DNA of 64,000 bases from Pseudarcicella hirudinis (GTDB lineage Bacteria > Bacteroidota > Bacteroidia > Cytophagales > Spirosomataceae), in NCBI RefSeq assembly GCF_900115665.1, contig NZ_FOXH01000005.1:388033-452032 (forward strand), written 5' to 3'. Numbering within the stretch: position 1 is the stretch's first letter; the number at the start of each line of letters is the position of its first letter. The notes below the pieces were generated by a model, which saw nothing but the letters and a program-made list of their open reading frames with translations, had not been told where the DNA came from and searched no databases. Made by a program: the position numbers and the translations under genes. Shown here piece after piece: positions 34,685 through 43,800 of the stretch.

Positions 34685-35704
34685 ATGTGTCTTAATCACG
34701 ATAACATACAGCAGAATCCTTCTCATTTTGAAGGAAGTCCGCAAGAATTAGCACTTGCTACCAATGTTCAGGAAAATTTCATGGATTATATCAAAGACCT
34801 GAAGTTTTTTGATCCTCATATTCACATGACTTCCCGTACAACCGATGATTATCAGGCTCTGGCAGATGCAGGAGTTGTGGCAATCATAGAGCCGGCTTTC
34901 TGGCTTGGTCAGCCCCGTACAGGACTCGCAACGTTCAAAGATTATTATAGCAGCCTGATCGGCTGGGAACGTTTCCGTTCCTCTCAGTTTGGCATCAAAC
35001 ATTATTGTACGATAGGACTTAACTCCCGTGAAGCTAATAATGAGGCATTGGCAGAGCAGGTGATGGAAATTCTGCCGCTCTACCTTTACAAGGAAGGCGT
35101 AGTAGGTGTAGGTGAAATAGGTTTCGATGACCAGACGGCTGCTGAAGAAAAATATTACCGTTTACAGCTTGAACTGGCAAAAGAAGCCGGACTTCCTGTG
35201 CAAATCCATACACCTCACCGTGATAAGAAAAAGGGTACTGAAAGAAGTATGGCCATTGCGCTGGAACATGGTATTGATCCGGGAATGGTAATTATAGATC
35301 ATAATAACGAAGAAACTGTAAAAAGTGTGCTTGATCAGGGTTTCTGGGCTGCCTTCACTATTTATCCGTTTACCAAAATGGGAAATGAAAGAATGGTAGA
35401 AATTGTAAAACAATATGGCTCAAAACAGATTATGATCAATTCTGCCGCAGATTGGGGCATCAGTGATCCGCTTGCTGTGCCAAAAACGGCTGCTTTGATG
35501 AAAATTAAGGGTATTTCTTCTGAAGATATTCATATGGTAACTTATAAAAATGCCATTGATGCCTTTGCCCAAAGCGGCCAGATTAAAGTGGAAGATTTCG
35601 AAAACCCACAGGAAATAGACCAAAGTCAGACTTTTAACGGCAATACTATTTTAAGAGGCGGTCAACAGCCCAGAATTGATAAAAATGCCATTGTAATCAG
35701 ATAA
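34685..35704 (+). CDS. eboB: EboB: TatD-type metal-dependent hydrolase
   Basis: A 339-residue amidohydrolase-fold protein with HxH metal ligands at H45/H47 (FFDPHIHMTSR). It also has GEIGFDDQ, VQIHTPH (metal His), IIDHNNEE and MINSAADWG. A later ATG at 34781 (MDYIKDLKFFDPHIH) would still keep the fold, so the start is uncertain by 96 bp. In the operon it probably hydrolyses an intermediate of unknown structure. Cytoplasmic; no signal peptide. Confidence 0.82.
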   Translation: MCLNHDNIQQNPSHFEGSPQELALATNVQENFMDYIKDLKFFDPHIHMTSRTTDDYQALADAGVVAIIEPAFWLGQPRTGLATFKDYYSSLIGWERFRSSQFGIKHYCTIGLNSREANNEALAEQVMEILPLYLYKEGVVGVGEIGFDDQTAAEEKYYRLQLELAKEAGLPVQIHTPHRDKKKGTERSMAIALEHGIDPGMVIIDHNNEETVKSVLDQGFWAAFTIYPFTKMGNERMVEIVKQYGSKQIMINSAADWGISDPLAVPKTAALMKIKGISSEDIHMVTYKNAIDAFAQSGQIKVEDFENPQEIDQSQTFNGNTILRGGQQPRIDKNAIVIR

Positions 35705-35707
35705 GCC

Positions 35708-36589
35708 TTGAATATTAAAGCATACTTACAACTCATGCGGCCTGCCAATATTGTTACGGCAGTGGCTGATATTCTGGCCGGGATTTCCATTGCAGGGTTC
35801 AGCTTTTCCTGGGATGAATCTTCCTGGAAACCCATTCTTTTACTGATTATTGCCACGAAAGGTCTTTATGGCGGCGGGATTGTTTTCAATGATGTTTTTG
35901 ATGCAAACCTGGACGCTGTGGAAAGACCCGAAAGACCCATTCCAAGCGGAAGAGCAAGCCTTAAAGGAGCAACTATTTTAGGGACAATTTTACTGTTAAC
36001 CGGAATACTGAGTGCCTGGCTTTTTAGCACTCAGAGTGGTGTAATAGCCCTGATTGTCGCTATTCTGGCTTTGGTATATAACCGCTTCGGGAAACATCAT
36101 CCTTTTTTTGGTCCGGTTAATATGGGATTGTGCAGAGGTGGAAACCTGATATTAGGCATGAGTATTGTTGCTTCTGCCGTTTCTCAATATTGGTTACTGG
36201 GTATTGTTCCGGTAATTTATATTGCAGCCATCACAATGATCAGCCGCGGAGAGGTACACGGAGGAAGTAAAACCATACTTTATTTTGCAGGTTTTTTATA
36301 CATTCTGGTAAGTCTTTCACAGTTGACTTACGCACAACAGCATGTTTCTCCGCCTTATGTACTTTTCTTTGTAATTTTACACTTTGCATTGATATTTAAA
36401 CCATTAGCTAAAGCTATCGAAAACCCGATAGGCCCGAATATTGGCAAAGCGGTAAAAGCAGGTGTCCTTTCTTTGATTGTGATGGATGCTGTTTGGGTAA
36501 GCACTTCCGGGAACTGGATTCTCGCTTTGCTTGTATTAGCTTTACTGCCACTTTCCATGTGGCTGGCTAAAATCTTTGCAGTTACCTGA
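35708..36589 (+). CDS. eboC: EboC: UbiA-family membrane prenyltransferase
   Basis: A 293-residue protein with about eight membrane helices. Two Asp-rich motifs are NDVFDANLDAVE (about residues 61-72) and a degenerate second region. Together with RPERPIPSG they hold Mg and isoprenyl diphosphate. The start is a rare TTG at 35708, 3 bp after the eboB stop; an ATG at 35735 would drop AYLQLMR, which relatives keep (from memory). It prenylates an unknown acceptor, likely anchoring the product to the membrane. Confidence 0.85.
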   Translation: MNIKAYLQLMRPANIVTAVADILAGISIAGFSFSWDESSWKPILLLIIATKGLYGGGIVFNDVFDANLDAVERPERPIPSGRASLKGATILGTILLLTGILSAWLFSTQSGVIALIVAILALVYNRFGKHHPFFGPVNMGLCRGGNLILGMSIVASAVSQYWLLGIVPVIYIAAITMISRGEVHGGSKTILYFAGFLYILVSLSQLTYAQQHVSPPYVLFFVILHFALIFKPLAKAIENPIGPNIGKAVKAGVLSLIVMDAVWVSTSGNWILALLVLALLPLSMWLAKIFAVT

Positions 36590-36723
36590 TTTCGTGGATT
36601 TCAGCACTTGTATTCATAAAGTATTATCAGGAGATTCTGCCCACTTTGGTTGCAAAATCTCCCGGAAGGATTTCACAACTGTCTTGAAAAAGGCAGTTTT
36701 TATAATTTCATTCAGACCAGTTT

Positions 36724-37866
36724 ATGTCATCGATAAAGCAATCATTTCAAGTACAATTTTCGTATAATATTTTATTTACGAAAAATTTATTCGCTATTGA
36801 AAATCAACTTTTTGCAGATTTCTTAAAGAACTTTGGCAATCCGGATTTCCGTAAAAAAATACTGTTTATTGTTGACGAAGGGGTTGCCGGAACTCATCCG
36901 AATCTTCAGGATTCAATAAAAGCATATTTCAAACAAATTGACATCATAGATCTTGCTCCGGAAATTCTGGTTTTACCGGGAGGAGAAATTGTTAAAAATC
37001 AACCTGAATATTTTGAAAAAACGCTTCAAGCAATTGATACATACGGCATTGATCGTCACTCATTTGTAGCTGCAATTGGCGGCGGTGCGTTTCTGGATAT
37101 GGTAGGTTATGCCTCCGCAGTAGCACACAGGGGTGTAAAACATATCCGTATTCCCACTACAGTACTTTCTCAGAATGACTCAGGAGTCGGGGTGAAAAAT
37201 GGTATTAATTTTGTCGGAAAAAAGAATTTCCTGGGTACCTTCGCTCCTCCGGTTGCTGTGTTCAATGATTCTGAATTTCTGAAAACACTTCATGAAAGAG
37301 ACTGGAGATCAGGTGTTTCAGAAGCTGTAAAGGTTGCATTGATCAAAGATCTGGCTTTTTTCGAATGGCTTGAAAAAAATGCCCCGGCCTTAAAAGCCAG
37401 AGATGAGAAAGTAATGAATGAGCATATTTTCAGATGTGCAGAATTACATGTTCAGCATATCGCCAGTGGAGATCCTTTCGAAAGCGGGTCAGCCAGACCT
37501 CTGGATTTCGGACATTGGGCAGCTCATAAACTGGAATATCTTACCAATTTTGAAATCCGTCACGGAGAAGCTGTTGCTATCGGGATAGCATTGGATTCTG
37601 TGTATTCATTCCTCAAAGGAGATCTTTCCGAATCAGATATTGAACGAATTTTAATGTTGCTGCAAAATCTGGGTTTTAAAATTTATCACCCTGCTCTTTC
37701 TGAAAACGACAAAATTAACCTTTGGAAAGGATTAAATGAATTCCGTGAACACTTAGGCGGTCAGTTAACTATTACCCTGTTAAAAAAGCTTGGGAAAGGT
37801 GTTGAAGTTCATGAAATCGACTTTGATCTGGTGAAAAAATCCGTAGATATCCTTAGTAAAATTTAA
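36724..37866 (+). CDS. eboD: EboD: sugar-phosphate cyclase (3-dehydroquinate-synthase-like)
   Basis: The 380-residue protein has the family's NAD-binding AIGGGAFLDMVGYASAVAHRG. The metal ligands lie in SGVSEAVKVALIK (Glu) and in DFGHWAAHKLE and RHGEAVAIGI (His). The active-site string QNDSGVGVKNGIN differs from AroB's QVDSSVGGK. This divergence fits an ebo cyclase and not the housekeeping shikimate enzyme. It probably cyclises a sugar phosphate; the substrate is not known. 134 bp separate it from eboC. Confidence 0.85.
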   Translation: MSSIKQSFQVQFSYNILFTKNLFAIENQLFADFLKNFGNPDFRKKILFIVDEGVAGTHPNLQDSIKAYFKQIDIIDLAPEILVLPGGEIVKNQPEYFEKTLQAIDTYGIDRHSFVAAIGGGAFLDMVGYASAVAHRGVKHIRIPTTVLSQNDSGVGVKNGINFVGKKNFLGTFAPPVAVFNDSEFLKTLHERDWRSGVSEAVKVALIKDLAFFEWLEKNAPALKARDEKVMNEHIFRCAELHVQHIASGDPFESGSARPLDFGHWAAHKLEYLTNFEIRHGEAVAIGIALDSVYSFLKGDLSESDIERILMLLQNLGFKIYHPALSENDKINLWKGLNEFREHLGGQLTITLLKKLGKGVEVHEIDFDLVKKSVDILSKI

Positions 37867-37900
37867 TAGTAACCTTGCCTGACAAAATTACAAAGCTGAC

Positions 37901-39106
37901 ATGATAACCCCTTACGGTCATTTAACATATTGCAGTAATATCCATACCGGAGAAGACTGGCAGCATCATTTCGGAATACTTCAGGAAAGTATCCCTGCCA
38001 TAAAAAAATCGGTAAGTCCCCAGAACCCAATGGGTATCGGACTAAGGCTTGCTAATCAGGCCAGTATAGATTTGTCTGATCCAAGCAATTTACTTGCTTT
38101 AAAAAAATGGCTCCAGGAATCTGATTGTTATGTTTTTACCATGAATGGCTTTCCTTATGGTGGTTTTCATAATGTAGTGGTAAAAGATCAGGTTCATGCG
38201 CCCGACTGGACGCATCAGGAAAGAGTAGATTATACCATCAGATTATTCCATATTCTGGCTGAAATTCTTCCGGAAGACCTGAATGAAGGTGGTATTTCAA
38301 CGTCTCCACTTTCCTATCGTTTCTGGTGGAATGAGGCTCAGGCTCTGGAAAAAGCTACCCAGAAGGCTACATTAAATATGCTGTCGGTAGTTGATAAACT
38401 GATAGATATCCGTGAAAAAACCGGAAAAATCCTTCATTTGGATATTGAACCGGAACCGGATGGTATTCTGGGTAATGCTGCAGACTTCATCAGCTGGTAT
38501 CAGCATGTACTGATTCCGATTGGTAAAGCTTATTTACAGGAAAAACATCATATTTCTGAGGAAGAAGCCCTTGAAGCGATTCGTACCCATATCCAAATGT
38601 GTTACGACGTTTGTCATATCGCTGTAGCATTTGAGGAACCTAAACCAGTGCTGGCACAATTGCATGAACTTGGCATAAAAGTTGGTAAAATTCAGATCAG
38701 CTCAGCCATTAAGGTAGATTTTTCAAAAAATCCATTGGAGAAAATCAAAGCAATTGCTCAATATAATGAGGCATCTTATCTGCATCAGGTGGTAGCATTG
38801 ATGAATGATGGTACTTTCAGAGAATATCCGGATCTTACTGAAGCAATCATGGATTTTGAAGAAAACAAACACCGGGAATGGAGAGTACATTTCCATGTCC
38901 CTTTATTCATTGACACTTATGGCTTGCTGACTTCAACACAGTCAGAAATAGTAAAAACCCTGAAAATTCAGAAAGAACAGCCCTTCTCAAACCATCTGGA
39001 AATTGAAACTTATACCTGGGGAGTTCTGCCTCCGGAAGTACAGATTCCATTGAATGAGTCAATTGCCAGAGAAATTGAATGGGTTCAACATAATCTTAAA
39101 GGATAA
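37901..39106 (+). CDS. eboE: EboE: TIM-barrel sugar-isomerase-like protein
   Basis: A 401-residue protein (MITPYGHLTYCSNIHTGED). Segments HLDIEPEPDGILG, CYDVCHIAVAF and VGKIQISSAIK, and the late HFHVPLFIDTYG, match the strand-end Glu/His/Asp sites of xylose-isomerase-like barrels. In the ebo operon it may isomerise or epimerise a sugar-derived ring. It starts 34 bp after eboD. The role is inferred from family and context. Confidence 0.82.
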   Translation: MITPYGHLTYCSNIHTGEDWQHHFGILQESIPAIKKSVSPQNPMGIGLRLANQASIDLSDPSNLLALKKWLQESDCYVFTMNGFPYGGFHNVVVKDQVHAPDWTHQERVDYTIRLFHILAEILPEDLNEGGISTSPLSYRFWWNEAQALEKATQKATLNMLSVVDKLIDIREKTGKILHLDIEPEPDGILGNAADFISWYQHVLIPIGKAYLQEKHHISEEEALEAIRTHIQMCYDVCHIAVAFEEPKPVLAQLHELGIKVGKIQISSAIKVDFSKNPLEKIKAIAQYNEASYLHQVVALMNDGTFREYPDLTEAIMDFEENKHREWRVHFHVPLFIDTYGLLTSTQSEIVKTLKIQKEQPFSNHLEIETYTWGVLPPEVQIPLNESIAREIEWVQHNLKG

Positions 39107-39148
39107 TCTCTGCGATTTACGGTAGCTTTATCCAAAATTTGTTTCTTC

Positions 39149-40519
39149 ATGAAAAAAACAGTTGTCATTGATATAGTTGGTCTGAGCACCAGTGTAATAG
39201 GAGAATATACTCCTTTCCTGAAAAAATACCTGTCAGAACATCATCTGACACATATCAAACCGGTATTGCCTGCCGTAACCACCACCTCACAAAGCTGTTA
39301 TCTTACCGGAAAATTCCCTGATTCTCATGGTGTGGTAGGTAACGGATGGTATGACAGGGAGGATAGCGAAGTTAAATTCTGGAAACAATCCAATAAAATT
39401 GTAAAAGGAGAAAAAATCTGGGAAGCTGCCAGAAAGGTTAATCCGGATTTTACCTGTTCTAAAATGTTCTGGTGGTACAATATGTATTCTACCGCAGATT
39501 TTTCAGTTACGCCCCGGCCTCAGTACCATGCAGATGGTGTAAAAGCACCTGACTGTTATGCCTATCCTTCAGAGCTGAGAGACCAGTTGCAGGAAGAACT
39601 CGGACAATTTCCCTTATTCAGTTTCTGGGGACCGAATGCCAATATCAAATCTTCCAAATGGATTGCAGATGCTTCAGTATGGGTAGATAAAAAACATGAT
39701 CCTACTTTAACACTGATTTACTTACCACATCTGGATTATTGTCTGCAAAAGTTTGGCGTGGATTTTAGCAAAATCAGCAAAGAATTACTGGAAATAGACC
39801 AGCTTGTTGAAAATCTGATTAATCATTACCGCAGTAAGGATACCAATATCATTTTACTATCTGAATATGGTATCAATGATGTAAACCGTCCGGTACATAT
39901 CAACAGAATTTTACGGGAAAACGGACTGATTTCGGTAAGGGTTGAACGTACTTATGAACTATTGGATGCAGGGGCGTCCAAAGCTTTTGCTACGGCCGAC
40001 CATCAGATAGCCCATATTTATCTGAATGATCCTTCTGTAAAAAGTCAGGTGAAAAAGCTACTTGAAAATACCACAGGTATTGCCATGGTGTTAGACGAAG
40101 AGGGGAAAAAAGAGCACTATATTAATCATGACCGGGCCGGAGATCTGGTAGCAGTGGCGGATGCAGACAGCTGGTTTACCTATTATTACTGGCTGAACGA
40201 TGCCAAAGCCCCTGATTATGCCAGGCTGGTAGATATTCACCGCAAACCGGGTTATGATCCTGTAGAAATGTTCATGGATCCTAAAAATCCGTTTATCAAG
40301 CTAAGAGCAGGATACAAATTAGCCCGTAAATTACTGGGATTCAGGTATCTGATGGACGTTATTCCTTTGGATGCAAGTCTGGTAAAAGGCTCCCACGGAG
40401 GTATTAATATCAGCAAATCCTATTACCCCGTACTTATTTCTGATACCCCAACAGGCAAAGAAGAAATTCTGGCCACGGAGGTTTATGACGTTATATGGCA
40501 ATCGGTTTTCGGGAAATAA
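39149..40519 (+). CDS. eboF: EboF: alkaline-phosphatase-superfamily phosphodiesterase
   Basis: A 456-residue protein of the nucleotide pyrophosphatase/phosphodiesterase branch. Metal-site residues are in VVIDIVGLS (Asp), PAVTTTSQSCYLTG (Thr nucleophile), YLPHLDYCLQ, ATADHQIAH and KGSHGG. There is no signal peptide, unlike the paralogue at 17464-18702, so it works in the cytoplasm or at the inner membrane. It closes the operon and may remove a phosphate or phosphodiester from the product. Two hairpins follow. Confidence 0.83.
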   Translation: MKKTVVIDIVGLSTSVIGEYTPFLKKYLSEHHLTHIKPVLPAVTTTSQSCYLTGKFPDSHGVVGNGWYDREDSEVKFWKQSNKIVKGEKIWEAARKVNPDFTCSKMFWWYNMYSTADFSVTPRPQYHADGVKAPDCYAYPSELRDQLQEELGQFPLFSFWGPNANIKSSKWIADASVWVDKKHDPTLTLIYLPHLDYCLQKFGVDFSKISKELLEIDQLVENLINHYRSKDTNIILLSEYGINDVNRPVHINRILRENGLISVRVERTYELLDAGASKAFATADHQIAHIYLNDPSVKSQVKKLLENTTGIAMVLDEEGKKEHYINHDRAGDLVAVADADSWFTYYYWLNDAKAPDYARLVDIHRKPGYDPVEMFMDPKNPFIKLRAGYKLARKLLGFRYLMDVIPLDASLVKGSHGGINISKSYYPVLISDTPTGKEEILATEVYDVIWQSVFGK

Positions 40520-40540
40520 TTAACTGCCTGTGAAAAGTGA

Positions 40541-40601
40541 GTGGGCTGTGAGACACAGCCCACGACCAAAACCAACCCATGCTCTCTGTTCCACAGAGCA
40601 T
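40541..40601 (+). terminator. Two strong hairpins after eboF
   Basis: GTGGGCTGTG (40541-40550) pairs perfectly with CACAGCCCAC (40554-40563) around AGA. ATGCTCT (40579-40585) pairs with AGAGCAT (40595-40601). No T-run follows, so they may act as RNA-stabilising or attenuating structures and not as classic terminators. Confidence 0.5.
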
Positions 40602-40768
40602 AAATTTCAAAGTCACAAATTTACCCCATTCTTAAAGGCAGTCCGTGAACACACAAACCTCTGCAAAACCCCGGTAGAAGAAAAGTCAGGAATCACTGTA
40701 TAAAATCAAACCCTAAATTTCATTTTTAGATAGAAAATCTGTAAAATAGAGAAACAAACTAACTATTA

Positions 40769-42046
40769 ATGAAAAAATACATACTACCTTTAAGCATTTT
40801 TGCCCTTCTTCATTTCAAAAGCGCCGGACAAAACCTTAGTCCGACGGAACAGAAAATTGTACAATATATCAATGCCCAAATGCCTCAATCTGAGGAATTA
40901 CTGAAAAAAGTTGTCAATATCAATAGTGGAACACTCAATCATGAGGGTGTCAGAGAAGTGGGAGCTGTTTTCAGGAAAGAATTTGACGATTTAGGCTTTC
41001 AAACGGAATGGATTTCTCTACCTGATTCATTAAACCGTGCCGGACACCTTGTAGCTGAAAGAAAAGGAAAATCAGGTAAAAAGTTATTCCTGATCGGGCA
41101 TCTGGATACGGTTTTTGAAAAAGCCATGTCTTTCACACCTTATACCTATCTCAATGATTCTACCGTAACAGGTCAGGGGGTAAATGACATGAAAGGTGGC
41201 GATGTCGTATTAATTTCCGCTTTAAAATCCCTCAAAGCCAATGGTTTACTTGATAATACTTCTCTGACCGTTTACTTTACCGGAGATGAGGAAAGTTCAG
41301 GAAAGCCTGCCTCCGTCAGCCGTAAAGATTTCATCGAAAGAGCCAAAGCCTGTGAGATAGCTCTGGCATTCGAAACAGCCGTGGGCATGAATACTGTGGC
41401 AACAGCCCGGAGAGGTGCAAGCGGATGGAGATTGAATGTAAAAGGCATAATGGGGCATTCTTCTACTATTTTCAGCCAGCAGGCAGGATATGGTGCGATA
41501 TTTGAAGCTGCCAGAATTCTGAATGAATTCAGAGAAAAACTAAGCGGAGAAAAGTACCTTACTTTCAATCCGGGTTTAATTATGGGTGGTTCTGAGATTA
41601 ATAATAATGAAGCCATTGGCAAGGATAATATTATCTCTCCGCGCGTTACCGTTTCAGGAGACCTTCGTTTTCTTTCAGAAGCACAAAAAGAATCAGCGAG
41701 GGCCAGAATGAAAGAAATCGTTTCGGCCAGCTTAAACAAAACCAAGGCCGAAATCACATTTCAGGATGGTATTCCTGCGATGGAACCAACTCCTGAAAAC
41801 GGAAAATTACTGGAAGTACTCAACAAAGTCAGTTTAGACCTTGGTTTTGGAGAAGTTAAAGCCGGAGATCCGGGTTCGAGAGGTGCCGGAGATATTTCAT
41901 ACATTGCCAAATACGTAGCTTGTCTGGACGGATTAGGCGCTTCAGGAAAAGGTGCACATGCTCCGGGAGAAACCATGAATATTAAGGAATTTCCCAAACT
42001 GGTTCAAAGAACGGCTTTACTGATTTACAGACTTACAAGGCCTTAA
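40769..42046 (+). CDS. M20 family carboxypeptidase (CPG2-like)
   Basis: A 425-residue protein with signal peptide MKKYILPLSIFALLHFKSAG. Zinc ligands are H111/D113 (LIGHLDTVFE), D140 (GVNDMKGGD) and E174/E175 (TGDEESSG). A bacterial-exopeptidase dimer domain follows (GWRLNVKGIMGHSS). CPG2-type enzymes release C-terminal Glu or remove folate tails, but others split different dipeptides. It is monocistronic, closed by a shared bidirectional terminator. Periplasmic peptide scavenging is most likely. Confidence 0.9.
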   Translation: MKKYILPLSIFALLHFKSAGQNLSPTEQKIVQYINAQMPQSEELLKKVVNINSGTLNHEGVREVGAVFRKEFDDLGFQTEWISLPDSLNRAGHLVAERKGKSGKKLFLIGHLDTVFEKAMSFTPYTYLNDSTVTGQGVNDMKGGDVVLISALKSLKANGLLDNTSLTVYFTGDEESSGKPASVSRKDFIERAKACEIALAFETAVGMNTVATARRGASGWRLNVKGIMGHSSTIFSQQAGYGAIFEAARILNEFREKLSGEKYLTFNPGLIMGGSEINNNEAIGKDNIISPRVTVSGDLRFLSEAQKESARARMKEIVSASLNKTKAEITFQDGIPAMEPTPENGKLLEVLNKVSLDLGFGEVKAGDPGSRGAGDISYIAKYVACLDGLGASGKGAHAPGETMNIKEFPKLVQRTALLIYRLTRP

Positions 42047-42059
42047 ATGAGGTTCTGAA

Positions 42060-42110
42060 CAAAAAGCATTCAAAGGAGCCAGACTCACCATTTCCTTTGA
42101 ATGCTTTTTG
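42060..42110. terminator. Bidirectional terminator
   Basis: Arms 42060-42077 and 42093-42110 are perfect 18-bp complements. They serve the M20 gene (+) and the SusD gene (-). Confidence 0.85.
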
Positions 42111-42127
42111 TTTGTTATTGTTAAGAA

Positions 42128-43783
42128 TTAATTGGGATTCTGCACTAAACCTGGTTGTACCAAAGTCTGGCTTTCCGGTAAAAACTCGACAATTACATTG
42201 GATTTCCAATCTATTACATCATCAGCCGTTCCCGTTTGATGTGTACCGGGATAACGACGATCCATTGGCAATTTATTACGAAAAACATCCATTTTACGAT
42301 GTCCTTCGTAAGCCAATTCCAAGCGACGTTCCTGTAAAACAACATCCAAAACAGACATTCCTGCCGGCAAAGTTGCTTCAGTAAACCATCCCGAAGCCGG
42401 AATACCTGCTCTTTTTCTGATCAGATTTACATCTGCCAAAGCATCAGTATTCTTACCCAATTTAGCATTCGCTTCCGCACGGTTAAGATACATCTCTGCC
42501 AGTCTCGATATTACCGGAGACCATAACTGAGCCTGTCCTTCCTGACCTGAGCATTTCAGAATGAAATATTTAGGATATCCGCCTCTTACTGCCATTTTCT
42601 TATCAATCAAAACCGTCTTTCTTCCATCAGTCGTATTAATGAAATAGTCAAAGCCTCCTCTTCCGTTCGAAACTTTCTCAAGCATTTTTGTCCCGTTATC
42701 CTGGTACACATAATCGTCTCCCTGCTTAGTCACTTCCGTCTCTTTATACTGATAACTACCTTTAGACAAGACCGTGTAAACAGCCCAGGTAACATCCGGG
42801 AAATCGCTGTCAGCCAATGGAGATATGAATTTATTTCTTACGTCTTCCGGAAACTTACGGATCAGTTCAAGGTAAGGACGAGAGGCATATAATTCTCCCC
42901 ATCCTGAACCATTGATCGTGGCATACATCGACCCTACAGTAGAATAACCATTATCAGAATTGGCATAATCGGTATTCAGCACATATTTGATGGCAAAAAT
43001 GGTCTCTGAATTATTTTCAGGAGCAAATTTTGGATAATCAGGCAATTGCTCTGTGTTCAATAAGGAATATTTCCCTGAATTAATAACCTTATTGGCATAT
43101 TCCAGCGCTTTGGCATTATCTTCTTTATAAAGGTATAAGCGTGAAAGTAAGGCCCAGATGGCCCCTTTTGAAACATATACATTAGTTTTCTCCACTTTCA
43201 TCAGGCTTTCTGCTTTCAGCAAATCTTTTTCTACCTGATCATATACTTCCCCTACTTTGGAGCGGGTCGGGTAATTCAATGCATCTGCATCAAGTTTCAA
43301 AGGAACACCCGGATTATCACGCCCCTGAGCATATGGTTTACCAAATGCACATACCATTTGAAAGTGCATTAAACCCCGCAGGTAATATGATTCCCCCAAT
43401 TGCTGATCCATATCCGCTGAAGTACCTTCTTTCGTCGCTCCAAGAACCTGATTTACCCCGACAATGATACGATAAGAACTTCTCCAGAAAGCGTCAACTC
43501 TTGAATTGTTAGGAATCCGGCGGTAATTGTAAATAAAGAACAGGTTATCAGTTGTCGTTCCGCTAAGTGCCACATTATCTCCCGGATATTCAAAAATACG
43601 GTGCCAGTTTTCTGACCATGCTTTCAGCAACGAATAATTTCCGGCTACAGCCAGATTGATTCCGTCTGGTGTACTGATTACTTTATCAGGCGTAAGCCCG
43701 TCGTATGGAGTCCGCTCAATATCACAAGCCCAGAATGAAAGGCTTAGAGCAGTTCCCATTAAATACTTATATATCGGTTTCAT
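42128..43783 (-). CDS. SusD/RagB-type lipoprotein of the second SusCD pair
   Basis: A 551-residue protein. MKPIYKYLMGTALSLSFWACDIE has a lipobox ending at Cys20. Typical SusD segments include GESYYLRGLMHFQMV, GAIWALLSRLYLY and the C-terminal LQERRLELAYEGHRKMDVFR. It starts 17 bp after its SusC, so both come from one mRNA. Ligand is unknown; no enzyme gene of obvious substrate lies beside it. Confidence 0.93.
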   Translation of the reverse strand: MKPIYKYLMGTALSLSFWACDIERTPYDGLTPDKVISTPDGINLAVAGNYSLLKAWSENWHRIFEYPGDNVALSGTTTDNLFFIYNYRRIPNNSRVDAFWRSSYRIIVGVNQVLGATKEGTSADMDQQLGESYYLRGLMHFQMVCAFGKPYAQGRDNPGVPLKLDADALNYPTRSKVGEVYDQVEKDLLKAESLMKVEKTNVYVSKGAIWALLSRLYLYKEDNAKALEYANKVINSGKYSLLNTEQLPDYPKFAPENNSETIFAIKYVLNTDYANSDNGYSTVGSMYATINGSGWGELYASRPYLELIRKFPEDVRNKFISPLADSDFPDVTWAVYTVLSKGSYQYKETEVTKQGDDYVYQDNGTKMLEKVSNGRGGFDYFINTTDGRKTVLIDKKMAVRGGYPKYFILKCSGQEGQAQLWSPVISRLAEMYLNRAEANAKLGKNTDALADVNLIRKRAGIPASGWFTEATLPAGMSVLDVVLQERRLELAYEGHRKMDVFRNKLPMDRRYPGTHQTGTADDVIDWKSNVIVEFLPESQTLVQPGLVQNPN

Positions 43784-43800
43784 AATTGTTATTTTAATGA

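Noticed and set aside
42097..42384. 95-aa rightward frame at the end of SusD
   Set aside because: Antisense shadow of the SusD gene and overlaps the bidirectional terminator.
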